Shown in pieces: positions 34,378-44,742 of a stretch of 64,000 nucleotides of DNA. The stretch is from Dyadobacter pollutisoli (GTDB taxonomy: Bacteria > Bacteroidota > Bacteroidia > Cytophagales > Spirosomataceae): positions 5,272,501 through 5,336,500 of the forward strand of contig NZ_CP112998.1 of NCBI RefSeq assembly GCF_026625565.1, written 5' to 3'. Position 1 is the stretch's first letter. Every line of letters starts with the position of its first letter. The notes below the pieces were generated by a model. That model was given only the letters and a program-made list of their open reading frames with translations, did no database searches and was not told the origin of the DNA. The position numbers and the translations under genes were made by a program.

Positions 34378-37300
34378 ATGAAGAAAGCACTAAAAGTATT
34401 GGCCATTGTAATTTTGACCGTATTGATTCTGGTAGGAGTCTTGATTTGGGGCATTCAGACACCTTTTGGGCAGAATTTTCTGACATCGCAGGCCAATTCT
34501 TTTCTACGGAAAAAGCTCAAAACAAAAGTCAATATTGAGAAAGTGCGCTTCGACATTCCTGATTGGATCATGCTCGAAGGCGTTTATCTGGAAGACACAC
34601 ACGGAGATACATTGCTTGCGGGCAAAAGACTTTATGTAGATCTTGATATGTACAGCCTGATCAAAGGCAATGTAGGCATCAATAAAGTTGAACTGGAAGG
34701 TGTAACGGCGAATATCAACCGGGTACTGCCGGATACCGTTTTCAATTTTCAGTTTATCGTCGATGCTTTTGCAAGTACCGACACGGTTCAGACGGATACT
34801 GCTTCTGCGCCGATGGAAATGCGTCTTGACCAGATCAGCCTGAAAAATGTAAAGCTGTCTTATCGCGACGCGGTGACAGGAACCGACGCATCGACCAACA
34901 TTGATTCGGCATTGGTGAAATTTGACAAATTCAACCCTACCCTCTCCCAATACCACCCCACTACTTTGGCCATTCTGAACAGCCAGGCGAAAGTAAGAAT
35001 GTACAAGGCGCTAAAAGTAGCCGCAGCCGGGCCTGCCCCACAACCAGACCCGACCGATTCGCTCGACCTGAAATTGGGCGACATTGATATCAGCCAGTTC
35101 AAATTTCAGTTTGATGATGAAATTTCAGGATTAAAGAATGGCGTGACCGTGGGCAGATTGCAAGGCCACGTCAACAAAATTTTCATGGGAAGCCAGCGGG
35201 TAGAAGTGAAAAATGTGTCCCTGGAAAATATGTCGCTGTATGCAGAGTTTGCAAAAAAGGTGAAAGCAGAAGCTTTAAAAGATACTGTCACTACGGCAAC
35301 GAATGCCCCGGCTGACGAAACGCAAGGCTGGCATGTAAAAGTAGGAGACATCAAGCTGGTCAATAATGATCTCCGTTACGATGACTTTAATAGCCCGGCC
35401 ATACCCAAAGGCCTGGACTATGCACATTTGAATGTAAAAGATTTGAATGTTGCCTTGCAGGAATTCGTTTTTTCTCCTGAAAAAATAGCCGGCGCATTGA
35501 AATCAGCTTCTTTCAAAGAAAAGAGCGGATTTACTTTACAGGAACTTCGCACGAATTTCGCTTATGGTGATAAGGAAACTTACCTCAGAAACCTGTTTGT
35601 AAAAACCCCGAAAACATTACTGAGAGACGAACTTAGTCTGCGATACAACAGCCTCGACGACCTTACCAAAGACATTGGCAAAGTCAAGATCAAACTGCGG
35701 CTTACGAACAGTCAAATTGCATTTTCAGACATTCTGTTGCTGGTTCCCGACCTGGCCAAAACACCTCCTTTCGACAAGGAACCCAGTGGAATGGTGAAAG
35801 GATCGGGGCAGATTGCAGGTTCGGTCGACGATATGCTGATTTCCAAAGCGCGGTTCACGATGCTCGACGGAACCGTACTGAGTGCGGATGGAAGGCTGCG
35901 TGGATTGCCTGATGCAAATAAATTGAACATGGACCTGGCGATCAACGAAATATCGTCGACCAGACAGGACTTGCTCAAAATGCTTCCCGACAGCACGGTG
36001 CCGGCTTCCATTGAACTTCCTGAGCAAATCAAGATCTCGGGAAAGGTCAAAGGATCAATGGAAAACCTGACTTTGACGACGACGATCAACACTTCATTCG
36101 GTAACGGCACATTTTCGGGTAACCTCAAAAACATTACCGATAGCTTGAAAGCCCAGTACAATGGTACATTGGCTTTCAATGACTTTGATCTGGGCAAATT
36201 GATGAAGCAGCCGCCCGAGCAAATGGGCAAGCTGAGCCTCAGAACCGACATTGAAGGTATTGGATACGCCCCCAAGACCATGAAAGCACGATTGGACGGC
36301 ACCATTCAAAGTGCAGATATTAAGGGCTATGTATACAACAACCTTTCACTTCGCGGAGACGTCGATAATGGTATGGCCAACATTGCGGCCAATATGGATG
36401 ACAGGAACATTGATGTTAACCTGACAGCCCAGGCTGATTTGTCCAAAGAATTCCCATCGGTCAAAGCAGATGTTTCTATTGACAATCTGGATCTTACCGC
36501 ACTGCATTTATATGAGGACTCGTTGCGGGTAAAAGGCGATATTGAGGTAGATATGCCTGCGGCAAACCCCGAAAATCCGCTGGGCAATATCCGTATTAAT
36601 GATTTGGTACTTACCCACCATCGCAAGCCCATCGGAATCGATAGTATCAATGTGGCGCTCACCGATTCGAGTGGTCTAAAACAGGCGGACATTGAATCGC
36701 CGTTTTTGAAAGCCAAAATGAAGGGTGACTTTGTGTATACTGAGATCGCCGACGTACTTTTGACCGAAGTAGGAAAGCATTTTAAAGCCCCCGACCTTAC
36801 TTATAACACCATTACCAAACCCGTTAACTTTACATTGGATGCTACCGTGACCAACCATCCGGCTCTCCAAATGTTCGTACCGCAGTTGAAGGAGATGAAG
36901 GATATTCAGCTGCATGCGCAGCTCGACAACCAAAAAGATTCTTCGATCGTTGCAAGGCTTACAATTCCGATGGTGGATTATGATAGCATCCGCACCGAGC
37001 GCGTGTCGGTGAACTTCGCTAATGTCGAAGAAAATGCGACTTTAAATGCATATGTAGGACTTGTAAATACCGGCAGTTTCCGAATGCAGAATGCATCATT
37101 GGAAAGTAAAATCGTCAACAATGATGTAAAATTCGACTTCATTGTTAAGGATTCCGTAGATACCGACCGGCACATGTTGAAGGGAGACCTGGCGGTTGCA
37201 GGAAGCCACTACCGCCTGAACCTCCGGGACGACCTTTTACTGAACTACGTGGAATGGGAAACGGACACCGCAGGGTACATTCAATATGCTACGGACAGTT

Positions 37301-39318
37301 TATATGTCAAAGATTTTGTGATCAAAAATGGAGGACAGGCCATTAAAATCAATTCCACTACCGCTGCACCAAACAGCCCGCTGGACATTGCGTTGAGTAA
37401 TATTTCAATTGGCCCACTGATTGAAATCGTTACCCTCGACTCCACCATGGCGTCGGGGATCCTGAACGGCAAGATACTCCTGAGCAACTACATGACAGCC
37501 CCGGTTTACACTGGCGACCTGACTATTGACAGCCTTGCCGTAACCAAAATACCGGTCGGAAACCTGGCTTTGAAATCGACGAATGAAACTGAGAACCTGA
37601 TCCGGGTGGACATGTCGCTGACCAGTGGTGAGAATGATATGCGCGTCGCTGGTGGCTATAATTTAAAATCCGACAGTCCGATGGACTTTAAAATGGATTT
37701 GAAAAAACTAAGCGCCAAAACAATCGAAGCATTCAGCTTTGGCGAGCTGCGCAACGCTGAGGGAAATCTGACCGGCGACATTGCTATCACAGGATCGACC
37801 GACAGCCCGAGATTAAATGGTGCTGTGAATTTTGACAAAGTAGCATTTAATGCTACACAGCTGGGGGCTAGATATTCGCTGGCTAATCAGAAGATCAATT
37901 TCAATGGTCAAAACATCGTTTTCAACAATTTCATTATTGCGGACTCTGTGAACCAGCAAATGAAAATCGACGGAAATGTAAGCATTGCCGACATTCCTAA
38001 TGTGGGCTATAATCTGACCATTAACGCCAAGAATTTCAATGTCCTTAATTCGACCCAGAAACAAAATGAGCTATTTTTCGGAAAAGCTAATATAGACGCC
38101 AACCTGACCGTAAAAGGACAGGGAAGCAAGTCGGTGATTGATGGAAACATCAAAGTTGACCCCGGTAGCAATATTACCGTAGTGATGCCCAATGATGCCA
38201 CGGAAGCTGGCGACGCTACCAAAGGCGTGATTGAGTTTGTAGATATGAGCGATTCGACGCAAGTAGCGCAGGCGGATTCCATCGCCACCGAACTTATGGT
38301 AGACTTTGCGTCGCAAATTAATCTGGAAATTGCGGTGGACGACAAATCTGAATTTAAGGTCGTGATCGATGAATTGAACGGAGATAATATCAGGCTGAAA
38401 GGTAATGCGCAGCTTAATACCGGTATCGCACCGAATGGTCAGTTGTTTTTGCTGGGCTCATATGATCTTACCGAAGGCTCTTACGATTTGACTTTACAGA
38501 TCCTGAAAAGACAGTTTGAAATTCAGAAAGAAAGTACATTGCTCTGGACAGGCGACCCTATGAAAGCCGATCTGAATATTACTGCCTCCTACCGGGTCAT
38601 GGTGGACCCAGGATCCATTGCCACTAAATTTCAGGGAGCGAGCAAGATACCCATTGACGTACAGATCATCATCACAGGGAACCTCACCACCCCGAACATT
38701 ACATTCAATATTGTTCCCGGAAAAAATATTGACGAGCAGATCAAAAAGGACATCACAAGCCAGATTTTCTGGTCAGATATGATCGGGAACCCGTCCGAAA
38801 CGAACAAACAGGCCTTCGCGTTATTGATCACCAATAAATTCATCACCGATCAGTCGACGGCCGGTTTCAATGTCGGATCCAGCGCGGAAGCGGTTGCCAG
38901 GCAGAGTGTGAGCCAGTTATTAAGCGACCAGTTGAACAACCTTGCGTCTGACCTGATCAAAGGCGTTGACCTGAACATTGGCCTCAACTCAACGGCCGAC
39001 CAGACAACCGGTGCCCGTACTGACCTTAATCTAGGCTTGAGTAAAGCATTTTTAAATGACCGTCTCAAAATTTCGGTCGGTAAAAACTTTGAACTGGAAA
39101 GTCAGAACAAGTCTGCAAACTCCAATGAAGTGTTTGACAATATTGCGCTCGATTATTCGATTACCAGGGATGGCAGATATATGTTCCGGGGATACCGTAA
39201 AAACCAATATCAGTCCATTCTTGAAGGTTTTATAATTGAAACCGGGGTGAGCTTTATAATAACCGCGGATTACGATCTGCTTCGTGAAATTTTTCAAAAG
39301 CAACGAAATGAAAAATAG
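34378..39318 (+). CDS. tamB: translocation and assembly module protein TamB
   Basis: 1646 residues, large as in other Bacteroidota. One N-terminal membrane anchor (LKVLAIVILTVLILVGVLIWG) is followed by a very long beta-rich groove with repeating LxLxDI/xVKxDxxI patterns. The C-terminal DUF490 domain runs from about residue 1250 to the end, with ELNGDNIRLKGNAQLNTG, GSYDLTEGSYDL, VPGKNIDEQIKKDI and DRLKISVGKNFELES. TamB bridges inner and outer membranes and helps outer-membrane protein assembly or phospholipid transport. Its stop overlaps the start of the TamA-like lipoprotein gene by 11 bp, so the pair is coupled. Confidence 0.92.
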   Translation: MKKALKVLAIVILTVLILVGVLIWGIQTPFGQNFLTSQANSFLRKKLKTKVNIEKVRFDIPDWIMLEGVYLEDTHGDTLLAGKRLYVDLDMYSLIKGNVGINKVELEGVTANINRVLPDTVFNFQFIVDAFASTDTVQTDTASAPMEMRLDQISLKNVKLSYRDAVTGTDASTNIDSALVKFDKFNPTLSQYHPTTLAILNSQAKVRMYKALKVAAAGPAPQPDPTDSLDLKLGDIDISQFKFQFDDEISGLKNGVTVGRLQGHVNKIFMGSQRVEVKNVSLENMSLYAEFAKKVKAEALKDTVTTATNAPADETQGWHVKVGDIKLVNNDLRYDDFNSPAIPKGLDYAHLNVKDLNVALQEFVFSPEKIAGALKSASFKEKSGFTLQELRTNFAYGDKETYLRNLFVKTPKTLLRDELSLRYNSLDDLTKDIGKVKIKLRLTNSQIAFSDILLLVPDLAKTPPFDKEPSGMVKGSGQIAGSVDDMLISKARFTMLDGTVLSADGRLRGLPDANKLNMDLAINEISSTRQDLLKMLPDSTVPASIELPEQIKISGKVKGSMENLTLTTTINTSFGNGTFSGNLKNITDSLKAQYNGTLAFNDFDLGKLMKQPPEQMGKLSLRTDIEGIGYAPKTMKARLDGTIQSADIKGYVYNNLSLRGDVDNGMANIAANMDDRNIDVNLTAQADLSKEFPSVKADVSIDNLDLTALHLYEDSLRVKGDIEVDMPAANPENPLGNIRINDLVLTHHRKPIGIDSINVALTDSSGLKQADIESPFLKAKMKGDFVYTEIADVLLTEVGKHFKAPDLTYNTITKPVNFTLDATVTNHPALQMFVPQLKEMKDIQLHAQLDNQKDSSIVARLTIPMVDYDSIRTERVSVNFANVEENATLNAYVGLVNTGSFRMQNASLESKIVNNDVKFDFIVKDSVDTDRHMLKGDLAVAGSHYRLNLRDDLLLNYVEWETDTAGYIQYATDSLYVKDFVIKNGGQAIKINSTTAAPNSPLDIALSNISIGPLIEIVTLDSTMASGILNGKILLSNYMTAPVYTGDLTIDSLAVTKIPVGNLALKSTNETENLIRVDMSLTSGENDMRVAGGYNLKSDSPMDFKMDLKKLSAKTIEAFSFGELRNAEGNLTGDIAITGSTDSPRLNGAVNFDKVAFNATQLGARYSLANQKINFNGQNIVFNNFIIADSVNQQMKIDGNVSIADIPNVGYNLTINAKNFNVLNSTQKQNELFFGKANIDANLTVKGQGSKSVIDGNIKVDPGSNITVVMPNDATEAGDATKGVIEFVDMSDSTQVAQADSIATELMVDFASQINLEIAVDDKSEFKVVIDELNGDNIRLKGNAQLNTGIAPNGQLFLLGSYDLTEGSYDLTLQILKRQFEIQKESTLLWTGDPMKADLNITASYRVMVDPGSIATKFQGASKIPIDVQIIITGNLTTPNITFNIVPGKNIDEQIKKDITSQIFWSDMIGNPSETNKQAFALLITNKFITDQSTAGFNVGSSAEAVARQSVSQLLSDQLNNLASDLIKGVDLNIGLNSTADQTTGARTDLNLGLSKAFLNDRLKISVGKNFELESQNKSANSNEVFDNIALDYSITRDGRYMFRGYRKNQYQSILEGFIIETGVSFIITADYDLLREIFQKQRNEK

Positions 39319-41752
39319 TGTATTCGGCATCATGGTCATAGGCATATTGCTGAGCAGTTGCTCGGTCAATAAGTATGTGCCGGAGGGCCAGAGTCTATAT
39401 ATTGGTAACAATGTCAAAGTAACTGCTGACAGCATATCGAAACCCAATGTTTCGGGGGTTGCCGATCAGCTGGAAGGGATCATTAAGCCGCCGCCTAATA
39501 AGACGATCTTCGGGTTTGCATGGAAAGTATGGTTCTACTATTGGATTGGCGAACCCAAAGATGAAGGCGGGCTAAGGAGTTGGTTCCGGAAAAAACTGGG
39601 TGAACCTCCAAAGTATGCGACACAGCGTATTGTCGATATCAATGCCAAAAATATGGTGTCTTTTCTCGATAATGAAGGCTACTACCGGTCATCGGCCAGG
39701 GGAAAACTGGTGCCCAGCAAAAAGAAAAAACGCAGGACCGCGGTTGCGGAATATGAGGCTTATGTGATGCCACGGTATGTGATCAATGAGATTAGCTACG
39801 TGGTACCGGATAGCTCTCTTTTCAACAGAGACCTCGTTTTTTCAAAAAAAGACACGTATTTAAAAAAAGGAGATCCGATCCGGCTCGACGTCATAACGGC
39901 AGAACGGACGCGGATCGACAGTGAGCTGAAAGGGAAAGGCTATTATTATTTCAATCCCGATTACCTGATCGTCAAAGTAGATTCGACCATTGGTAAGGCC
40001 GATTCCACACTAGGCCCTCAGCAGGTAAATCTGTTTCTCGAAGTAAAAAAAGAAACCGCGCAAACTTCGTTGAAACAGTATTTCATCAACCGTATTTACG
40101 TGAATACTGGCACGGAGGAAAACAAATCTGCCGACACAGTCGTGAACCAGGGCCGGTTACGGCGGGGATTAACCATTAAAGACCCGGGTAACCTTTATAA
40201 ACGTCGGATTTTTTATGATGCGATCGGTTTCCGGCGAGGTAATATGTATACGAACACGATGCACGATGTATCGTTGCAGCGGTTGGTCAATCTTCAAAAT
40301 TTCCGTTTTGTAAAAAACCGCTTTGATCTGGTCCCACGCTCAGACTCAGCAATGCTGGACGTGCATTACGACCTGGCACCGATGAAGAAGAAGTCGCTAC
40401 AGACCACCATAAGTGCCAGCACGAAATCGAACAACCTTGGTGGATCACAGTTGGATGTTACCTGGCGGAACAGAAATTTTTTCAGAGGTGCGGAGATGTT
40501 GTCGGTAAGAGGCTACTTTGGATTTGACGTTCAACTAGGAGGCAATAAAGCGGCCAATCCCAACAAGGTTGGAAATGAATACTATCGGTATGGTGCCAGC
40601 GCAGATCTTGCCTTTCCAAGATTCATCATTCCATTCGTGAGAATACGACCTGAAAAAAGTCAGGCGCTGCCCAAGACCATTTTGTCATTGAACTATGAAA
40701 ACCGGATTCAAAAAAACCTGTACACCATAACCTCAATCCGTGGCGACTGGTCTTATGTTTGGAGGAAGAATTCGGAAGTTGAGCATACGCTCACTCCATT
40801 CTCTATTAACCTGGTACAGTCGAGAAATGTCAATACTGAACTATTGGCCGAAATCGTTACAGATCCTAATACCAATCCGATAGATATTGACAGGCTTTAT
40901 AAACTTGTCGATCAAAAATACTTCATAGCAGGTTCCAATTACTCGATATCATATCGCCCTATTCCGAAACCTTTCAGCAGAAATCAATACGCCTTGACGG
41001 GTGGCATAGACTATGGTGGCAATTTGCTAAGTCTTTTTGCAAAAAGAGCTTCTGATGACACTTTGGGAATATATGCAAAAGAGTTTTTGCACGTTCCAGT
41101 ATTCCAGTATGTCAAATTGGATGGTGACGTTAGGTATTACCGAACGATAACACCTGGTATCAAATGGGCGAGCCGATTGATGTTGGGGGCAGTAAAACCA
41201 TACGGGAATTCTAAGAACATGACAACACCTCAGTTCAAGCAATATTTTGGTGGAGGTAGTACCGGAATTAGAGCCTTCCGGGCGCGAGCACTCGGCCCAG
41301 GTGCCCTTGCGCCAGATACGGCGTCAATTCGCCTCCTCGGTTACCAGAATTTTGCCGATATACGAATGGAGTTTAACACTGAGCTCCGCCTTAAATTCAC
41401 AAACATCATTAATGGGGCCGTATTTATGGACGCAGGAAATATCTGGTCTTTTGGAGACGGCGCCAGAGCTGGCTATTTTGACAAGAATGCTTTAATAAGC
41501 AGCAAATTCCTAAAACAGATTGCAGTTGGCGGTGGAATCGGTCTGCGGCTTGACTTTTCGTACCTTATTTTCCGCTTAGACCTGGCTACACCTTTCAGAA
41601 AACCATGGTATACTCAGGTTGTGGACACAGAAACTCCCGAAGGCGAGGTTACATACAAAAATCCGTGGGTGTTTAATGAAATTAACTTCGGCAGCAAAGC
41701 TTGGAGAAAGGAGAACCTGATCCTGAACATTGCGGTCGGGCTGCCGTTTTAG
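39308..41752 (+). CDS. tamL: TamA-like outer-membrane lipoprotein of the BamA/Omp85 family (TamL)
   Basis: 814 residues from the ATG at 39308; a start at 39284 also exists. The N-terminus carries a lipobox (MVIGILLSSCSVNKY), a Bacteroidota feature in which TamA is a lipoprotein. POTRA-like repeats follow (VSFLDNEGYYRSSARGKLV, GLTIKDPGNLYKRRIF), then a C-terminal Omp85 barrel with FGGGSTGIRAFRARALGPG, which holds the lid-lock-like GIRAFR motif. The last strand ends NIAVGLPF, a typical beta-signal. It acts with TamB, whose gene overlaps by 11 bp. Confidence 0.92.
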   Translation: MKNSVFGIMVIGILLSSCSVNKYVPEGQSLYIGNNVKVTADSISKPNVSGVADQLEGIIKPPPNKTIFGFAWKVWFYYWIGEPKDEGGLRSWFRKKLGEPPKYATQRIVDINAKNMVSFLDNEGYYRSSARGKLVPSKKKKRRTAVAEYEAYVMPRYVINEISYVVPDSSLFNRDLVFSKKDTYLKKGDPIRLDVITAERTRIDSELKGKGYYYFNPDYLIVKVDSTIGKADSTLGPQQVNLFLEVKKETAQTSLKQYFINRIYVNTGTEENKSADTVVNQGRLRRGLTIKDPGNLYKRRIFYDAIGFRRGNMYTNTMHDVSLQRLVNLQNFRFVKNRFDLVPRSDSAMLDVHYDLAPMKKKSLQTTISASTKSNNLGGSQLDVTWRNRNFFRGAEMLSVRGYFGFDVQLGGNKAANPNKVGNEYYRYGASADLAFPRFIIPFVRIRPEKSQALPKTILSLNYENRIQKNLYTITSIRGDWSYVWRKNSEVEHTLTPFSINLVQSRNVNTELLAEIVTDPNTNPIDIDRLYKLVDQKYFIAGSNYSISYRPIPKPFSRNQYALTGGIDYGGNLLSLFAKRASDDTLGIYAKEFLHVPVFQYVKLDGDVRYYRTITPGIKWASRLMLGAVKPYGNSKNMTTPQFKQYFGGGSTGIRAFRARALGPGALAPDTASIRLLGYQNFADIRMEFNTELRLKFTNIINGAVFMDAGNIWSFGDGARAGYFDKNALISSKFLKQIAVGGGIGLRLDFSYLIFRLDLATPFRKPWYTQVVDTETPEGEVTYKNPWVFNEINFGSKAWRKENLILNIAVGLPF

Positions 41753-41760
41753 CGCAGTCG

Positions 41761-42162
41761 CTACTTAATCTCCTGACAAAGCTCAATCAAAATCCCATTA
41801 GTACTTTTGGGGTGGAGAAAACAGACCAGCTTGTTGTCTGCGCCTCTTTTGGGAGTGTCATTCAGAAGGATGAAACCTTCTTCTTGCAAACGCTTCATTT
41901 CGGCAATAATATCTTCTGTTTCAAAGGCGATGTGGTGAAACCCCTCGCCTTTTTTTTCTATAAATCTGGCGATTACACCATCGGCCGATAGTGATTCCAG
42001 TAGCTCTATTTTCGTCTCATTGATCTTGAAAAATGAGGTAGCAACACCCTCTGATTCTACCATTTCGCGTTTGTATGGATTGGCATTAAAAAGCGCTGAA
42101 AAAAGCTGCTCAGCGGCGGCCAGCTCCTTTACGGCAATACCAATGTGCTCTACGTTTTTCAT
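41761..42162 (-). CDS. mce: methylmalonyl-CoA epimerase
   Basis: 133 residues, the typical length. The glyoxalase/VOC fold has two beta-alpha-beta units with metal ligands in VEHIGIAV, GEGFHHIAFE and GILIELCQE. It converts (2S)- and (2R)-methylmalonyl-CoA for the propionate/succinate route. It lies 15 bp after rsgA and is likely cotranscribed. Its stop is 8 bp from the convergent tamL stop. Confidence 0.93.
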   Translation of the reverse strand: MKNVEHIGIAVKELAAAEQLFSALFNANPYKREMVESEGVATSFFKINETKIELLESLSADGVIARFIEKKGEGFHHIAFETEDIIAEMKRLQEEGFILLNDTPKRGADNKLVCFLHPKSTNGILIELCQEIK

Positions 42163-42177
42163 AGGACCAGGGTTACA

Positions 42178-43110
42178 TTACTTGCGGTTATCGCCACCGC
42201 CTACCATACTGAGGTAGCTTTCGTACCGGCTCATCGCAATTTCGCCTTCTGTGACCGCATGCTTTACCATACAGCCGGGTTCGTTGATATGCTGGCAATT
42301 ATTAAAACGGCATTGGTTCAGCAAATCACGCATTTCAGGAAAGTAATGGCTGATCTCCTCTGGTTTCATATCGGCCAGGCCAAGCTCCTTAATTCCGGGA
42401 GAGTCAATGATAAAGGTGCCAGGCTCCAATTCGAACATTTCAGCAAAAGTAGTAGTATGGACCCCTTTATTGGCAAATGTGGAAACCTCCTGCGTCTTGA
42501 TCGCCAGATCGGGGGCAATTGCATTGACTAATGTTGACTTGCCTACGCCGGAATGCCCCGAAAGCAATGAAACTTTCCCTTTGAGCAATTCGGAAAATGG
42601 TTCGAGGCCCTCGTCCGTTAAGGCAGTAGTAGTTATGCAATGATAGCCTAGCCCTTCATACAACTCCATGAGCTCCGACTGAAATTCCTTCATGTCGTCA
42701 TTGAGCAAATCCTGTTTGTTGAAAACCAATATCCCAGGAATGCGAAAAGACTCAATCGCCACCAGAAAACGGTCGATGAAACCCAGGGATGTTCTCGGGA
42801 ATACCAATGTAACGATTAGTATTGCCTGGTCAACATTAGCAGCGATAAGGTGCGAATGAGCCGCTTTATGTACCGATTGACGAACTACGTAATTTTCACG
42901 CGGCATGATCTCGTGAATGATACCGAAATTCTGTACGTCGTCTTCTATTTCAAAATTCACAGAATCACCTACTGCAATGGGATTGGTAACCTTTAATCCC
43001 AGTGCCTTAAATTTCCCTTTTAACCTGCATTGCCAGATGTGACCGTCCCTGCTGTCTCTCACATCATACCACGAGCCCGTGGAGCGCAGCACCAACCCTT
43101 TTACTAACAT
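42178..43110 (-). CDS. rsgA: ribosome small-subunit-dependent GTPase RsgA
   Basis: 310 residues. An N-terminal OB-fold (GLVLRSTGSWYDVRDSRDGH) is followed by the circularly permuted GTPase, with motifs in the order G4 (FNKQDLL), G1 (SGHSGVGKSTLVN), G2/G3 (TTTFAEMF, IDSPGIKELG). The C-terminal zinc knuckle is CRFNNCQHINEPGC. RsgA checks late 30S maturation and releases RbfA. Confidence 0.96.
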   Translation of the reverse strand: MLVKGLVLRSTGSWYDVRDSRDGHIWQCRLKGKFKALGLKVTNPIAVGDSVNFEIEDDVQNFGIIHEIMPRENYVVRQSVHKAAHSHLIAANVDQAILIVTLVFPRTSLGFIDRFLVAIESFRIPGILVFNKQDLLNDDMKEFQSELMELYEGLGYHCITTTALTDEGLEPFSELLKGKVSLLSGHSGVGKSTLVNAIAPDLAIKTQEVSTFANKGVHTTTFAEMFELEPGTFIIDSPGIKELGLADMKPEEISHYFPEMRDLLNQCRFNNCQHINEPGCMVKHAVTEGEIAMSRYESYLSMVGGGDNRK

Positions 43111-43466
43111 TCTCTGATCAATTTTTTCTGCAATTAGCGAATTTAAGAGGAGTTTCGCAGAACAATGTAAAAATTAAAGCACTGCGCTAAATTGTCAGAA
43201 CCTAATTTAAGTAGTTTTATCAACAAGACTGTTTTTTACGTTTAAAACAATCATTGCAGACAATAACGTGTCAGTTGCTCATCCTCCGGTTTTGCTCTCA
43301 ACCTATTTTCTAACAAGAAAATCTAGTCTCGCTCAGTTTAAAAATACAAATAATAATATTTTTTAATATTACAGGGCATTTTAATACTTTTTCCATACAT
43401 TAGTATCCTTTGATAATAAAGAATATTAAAAAACATCGCCACAATAAATTTACACTCCCCCCAATA
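43111..43466. other. 356-bp divergent intergenic region, rsgA / ROK regulator
   Basis: AT-rich and without a credible gene. A TTG-started extension of the ROK frame to 43410 is unlikely. Notable bits are AATAATATTTTTTAATATTA around 43350-43370, an AT palindrome that could be an operator or promoter for the ROK gene, and several TTTTTA/TTAAAA runs. I see no riboswitch or small-RNA fold that I would defend. Confidence 0.5.
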
Positions 43467-44690
43467 ATGGACTTAGTTGTAGAAGAACCGAATTCGGTCA
43501 TTGATATCCGTAAAAACCGTATCAGGAGCAACCTGTTGCTTCATTTATACCAATCGGGCGATACTTCAATCAACAAAATGGCAAGGTTGTTCCATGCCAG
43601 CATTCCGTCCGCCACCGGTATCGTAAACGAACTGATGCGGGAAGGCTGGATCACCGAAACCGGAACCGGCCCGGCAAGGGCAGGCAGACCACCGGTGCTT
43701 TATGGACTGAACGCCAAGAAGTATCTGACATTGATCATGGACGTTAATCGTCATGACACGCAGCTCGTCATTTTTGACTTGCATAACCAGCTGATCCTTA
43801 GAAGAAAAGTAGATATCAGACTGGATGACTCCGCAACATTTCTGGAACAACTTTTCCAATCGACGGACGATTTCCTCAAATCGAACAACATAAGCCATAG
43901 TAAATTATGGGGTATCGGGGTTTCCATGCCGGGACTGATCAATTCATCTCAGGGTATTAACCTTACGTATCTGAACCTCACACCTCCTGGCGTACCGCTG
44001 GTTGAGCACCTGAAAAAGCATTTCAAACTTCCTGTATGCCTTTTCAATGATACAAAGGCTACTACCATTGGTGAGCACCGGTTTGGATTTGCCGTTGAGA
44101 AAACGCAGGTACTGACCATTAACATTGACTGGGGCGTCGGACTCGGTATTATCATTAATGGAGAGGTTTTTAACGGCGCTTCGGGTTTTGCTGGGGAGCT
44201 TGGTCACATTCAGGTAAAACCTGACGGACTGCTCTGTCATTGTGGAAAAATAGGCTGTCTCGACACCATTACTTCCGCCCTGGCCCTGATCCGTCAGGCA
44301 AAAGAAGGTATCAGCAGCGGCAGGGCCACTATCCTTACCCAGATCGTTAACAATAATCTCGACTTGCTGGATACCTCGCACATCATTGAAGCGGTACATG
44401 CTGGCGACGAATTTTCGATAGATCTTTTGAGTACTGTGGGTACCGAGCTGGGAAAAGGGCTGGCAACGGCAGTACACTTGTTCAACCCCGAAGTGATCAT
44501 TGTAGGTGGCTTACTGGCCGAAGCAGGGCCATTTATTTCCAATCCGATCGAACAGGCTATCAACAAATACTGTTTGTCAGATTTCAAAAATCCGCTCTCG
44601 ATCCACATTTCGAAGCTGGGCGCAAAAGCGAGACTTTTGGGCACCCAGGTTCACTTATTTGAACACCTTATCGGTAAAGAATTCTCCTGA
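43467..44690 (+). CDS. ROK-family transcriptional regulator (NagC/XylR type)
   Basis: 407 residues from the ATG at 43467. The N-terminal winged helix is NLLLHLYQSGDTSINKMARL, then SATGIVNELMREGWITE. The ROK domain has an ATP-site-like LTLIMDVNRHDTQLVI, a FNDTKA catalytic-type Asp, GFAGELGHIQV, and the zinc-binding CHCGKIGCLDT. Such proteins sense a sugar or sugar phosphate and repress carbohydrate genes. Here no carbohydrate gene adjoins, so its targets lie elsewhere. It could in principle control the left-hand sugar block 32 kb away, which is speculation. The Asp in FNDTKA means kinase activity cannot be excluded. Confidence 0.9.
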   Translation: MDLVVEEPNSVIDIRKNRIRSNLLLHLYQSGDTSINKMARLFHASIPSATGIVNELMREGWITETGTGPARAGRPPVLYGLNAKKYLTLIMDVNRHDTQLVIFDLHNQLILRRKVDIRLDDSATFLEQLFQSTDDFLKSNNISHSKLWGIGVSMPGLINSSQGINLTYLNLTPPGVPLVEHLKKHFKLPVCLFNDTKATTIGEHRFGFAVEKTQVLTINIDWGVGLGIIINGEVFNGASGFAGELGHIQVKPDGLLCHCGKIGCLDTITSALALIRQAKEGISSGRATILTQIVNNNLDLLDTSHIIEAVHAGDEFSIDLLSTVGTELGKGLATAVHLFNPEVIIVGGLLAEAGPFISNPIEQAINKYCLSDFKNPLSIHISKLGAKARLLGTQVHLFEHLIGKEFS

Positions 44691-44696
44691 CATTTC

Positions 44697-44742
44697 ACAT
44701 TGGGTTAGTGCCGCCATTTACAAAGCGACATTAGCCCAATGT
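44697..44742. terminator. bidirectional hairpin between ROK and kdtA
   Basis: ACATTGGGTTAGTG and its near-complement CGACATTAGCCCAATGT form a stem of about 14 bp with wobbles. The kdtA stop codon (44731-44733) lies in the right arm. It suits a shared terminator for the convergent genes, although the T-tracts are short. Confidence 0.55.

Noticed and set aside
43944..44477. 177-codon minus-strand open frame
   Set aside because: Antisense to the ROK gene, whose motifs are intact.
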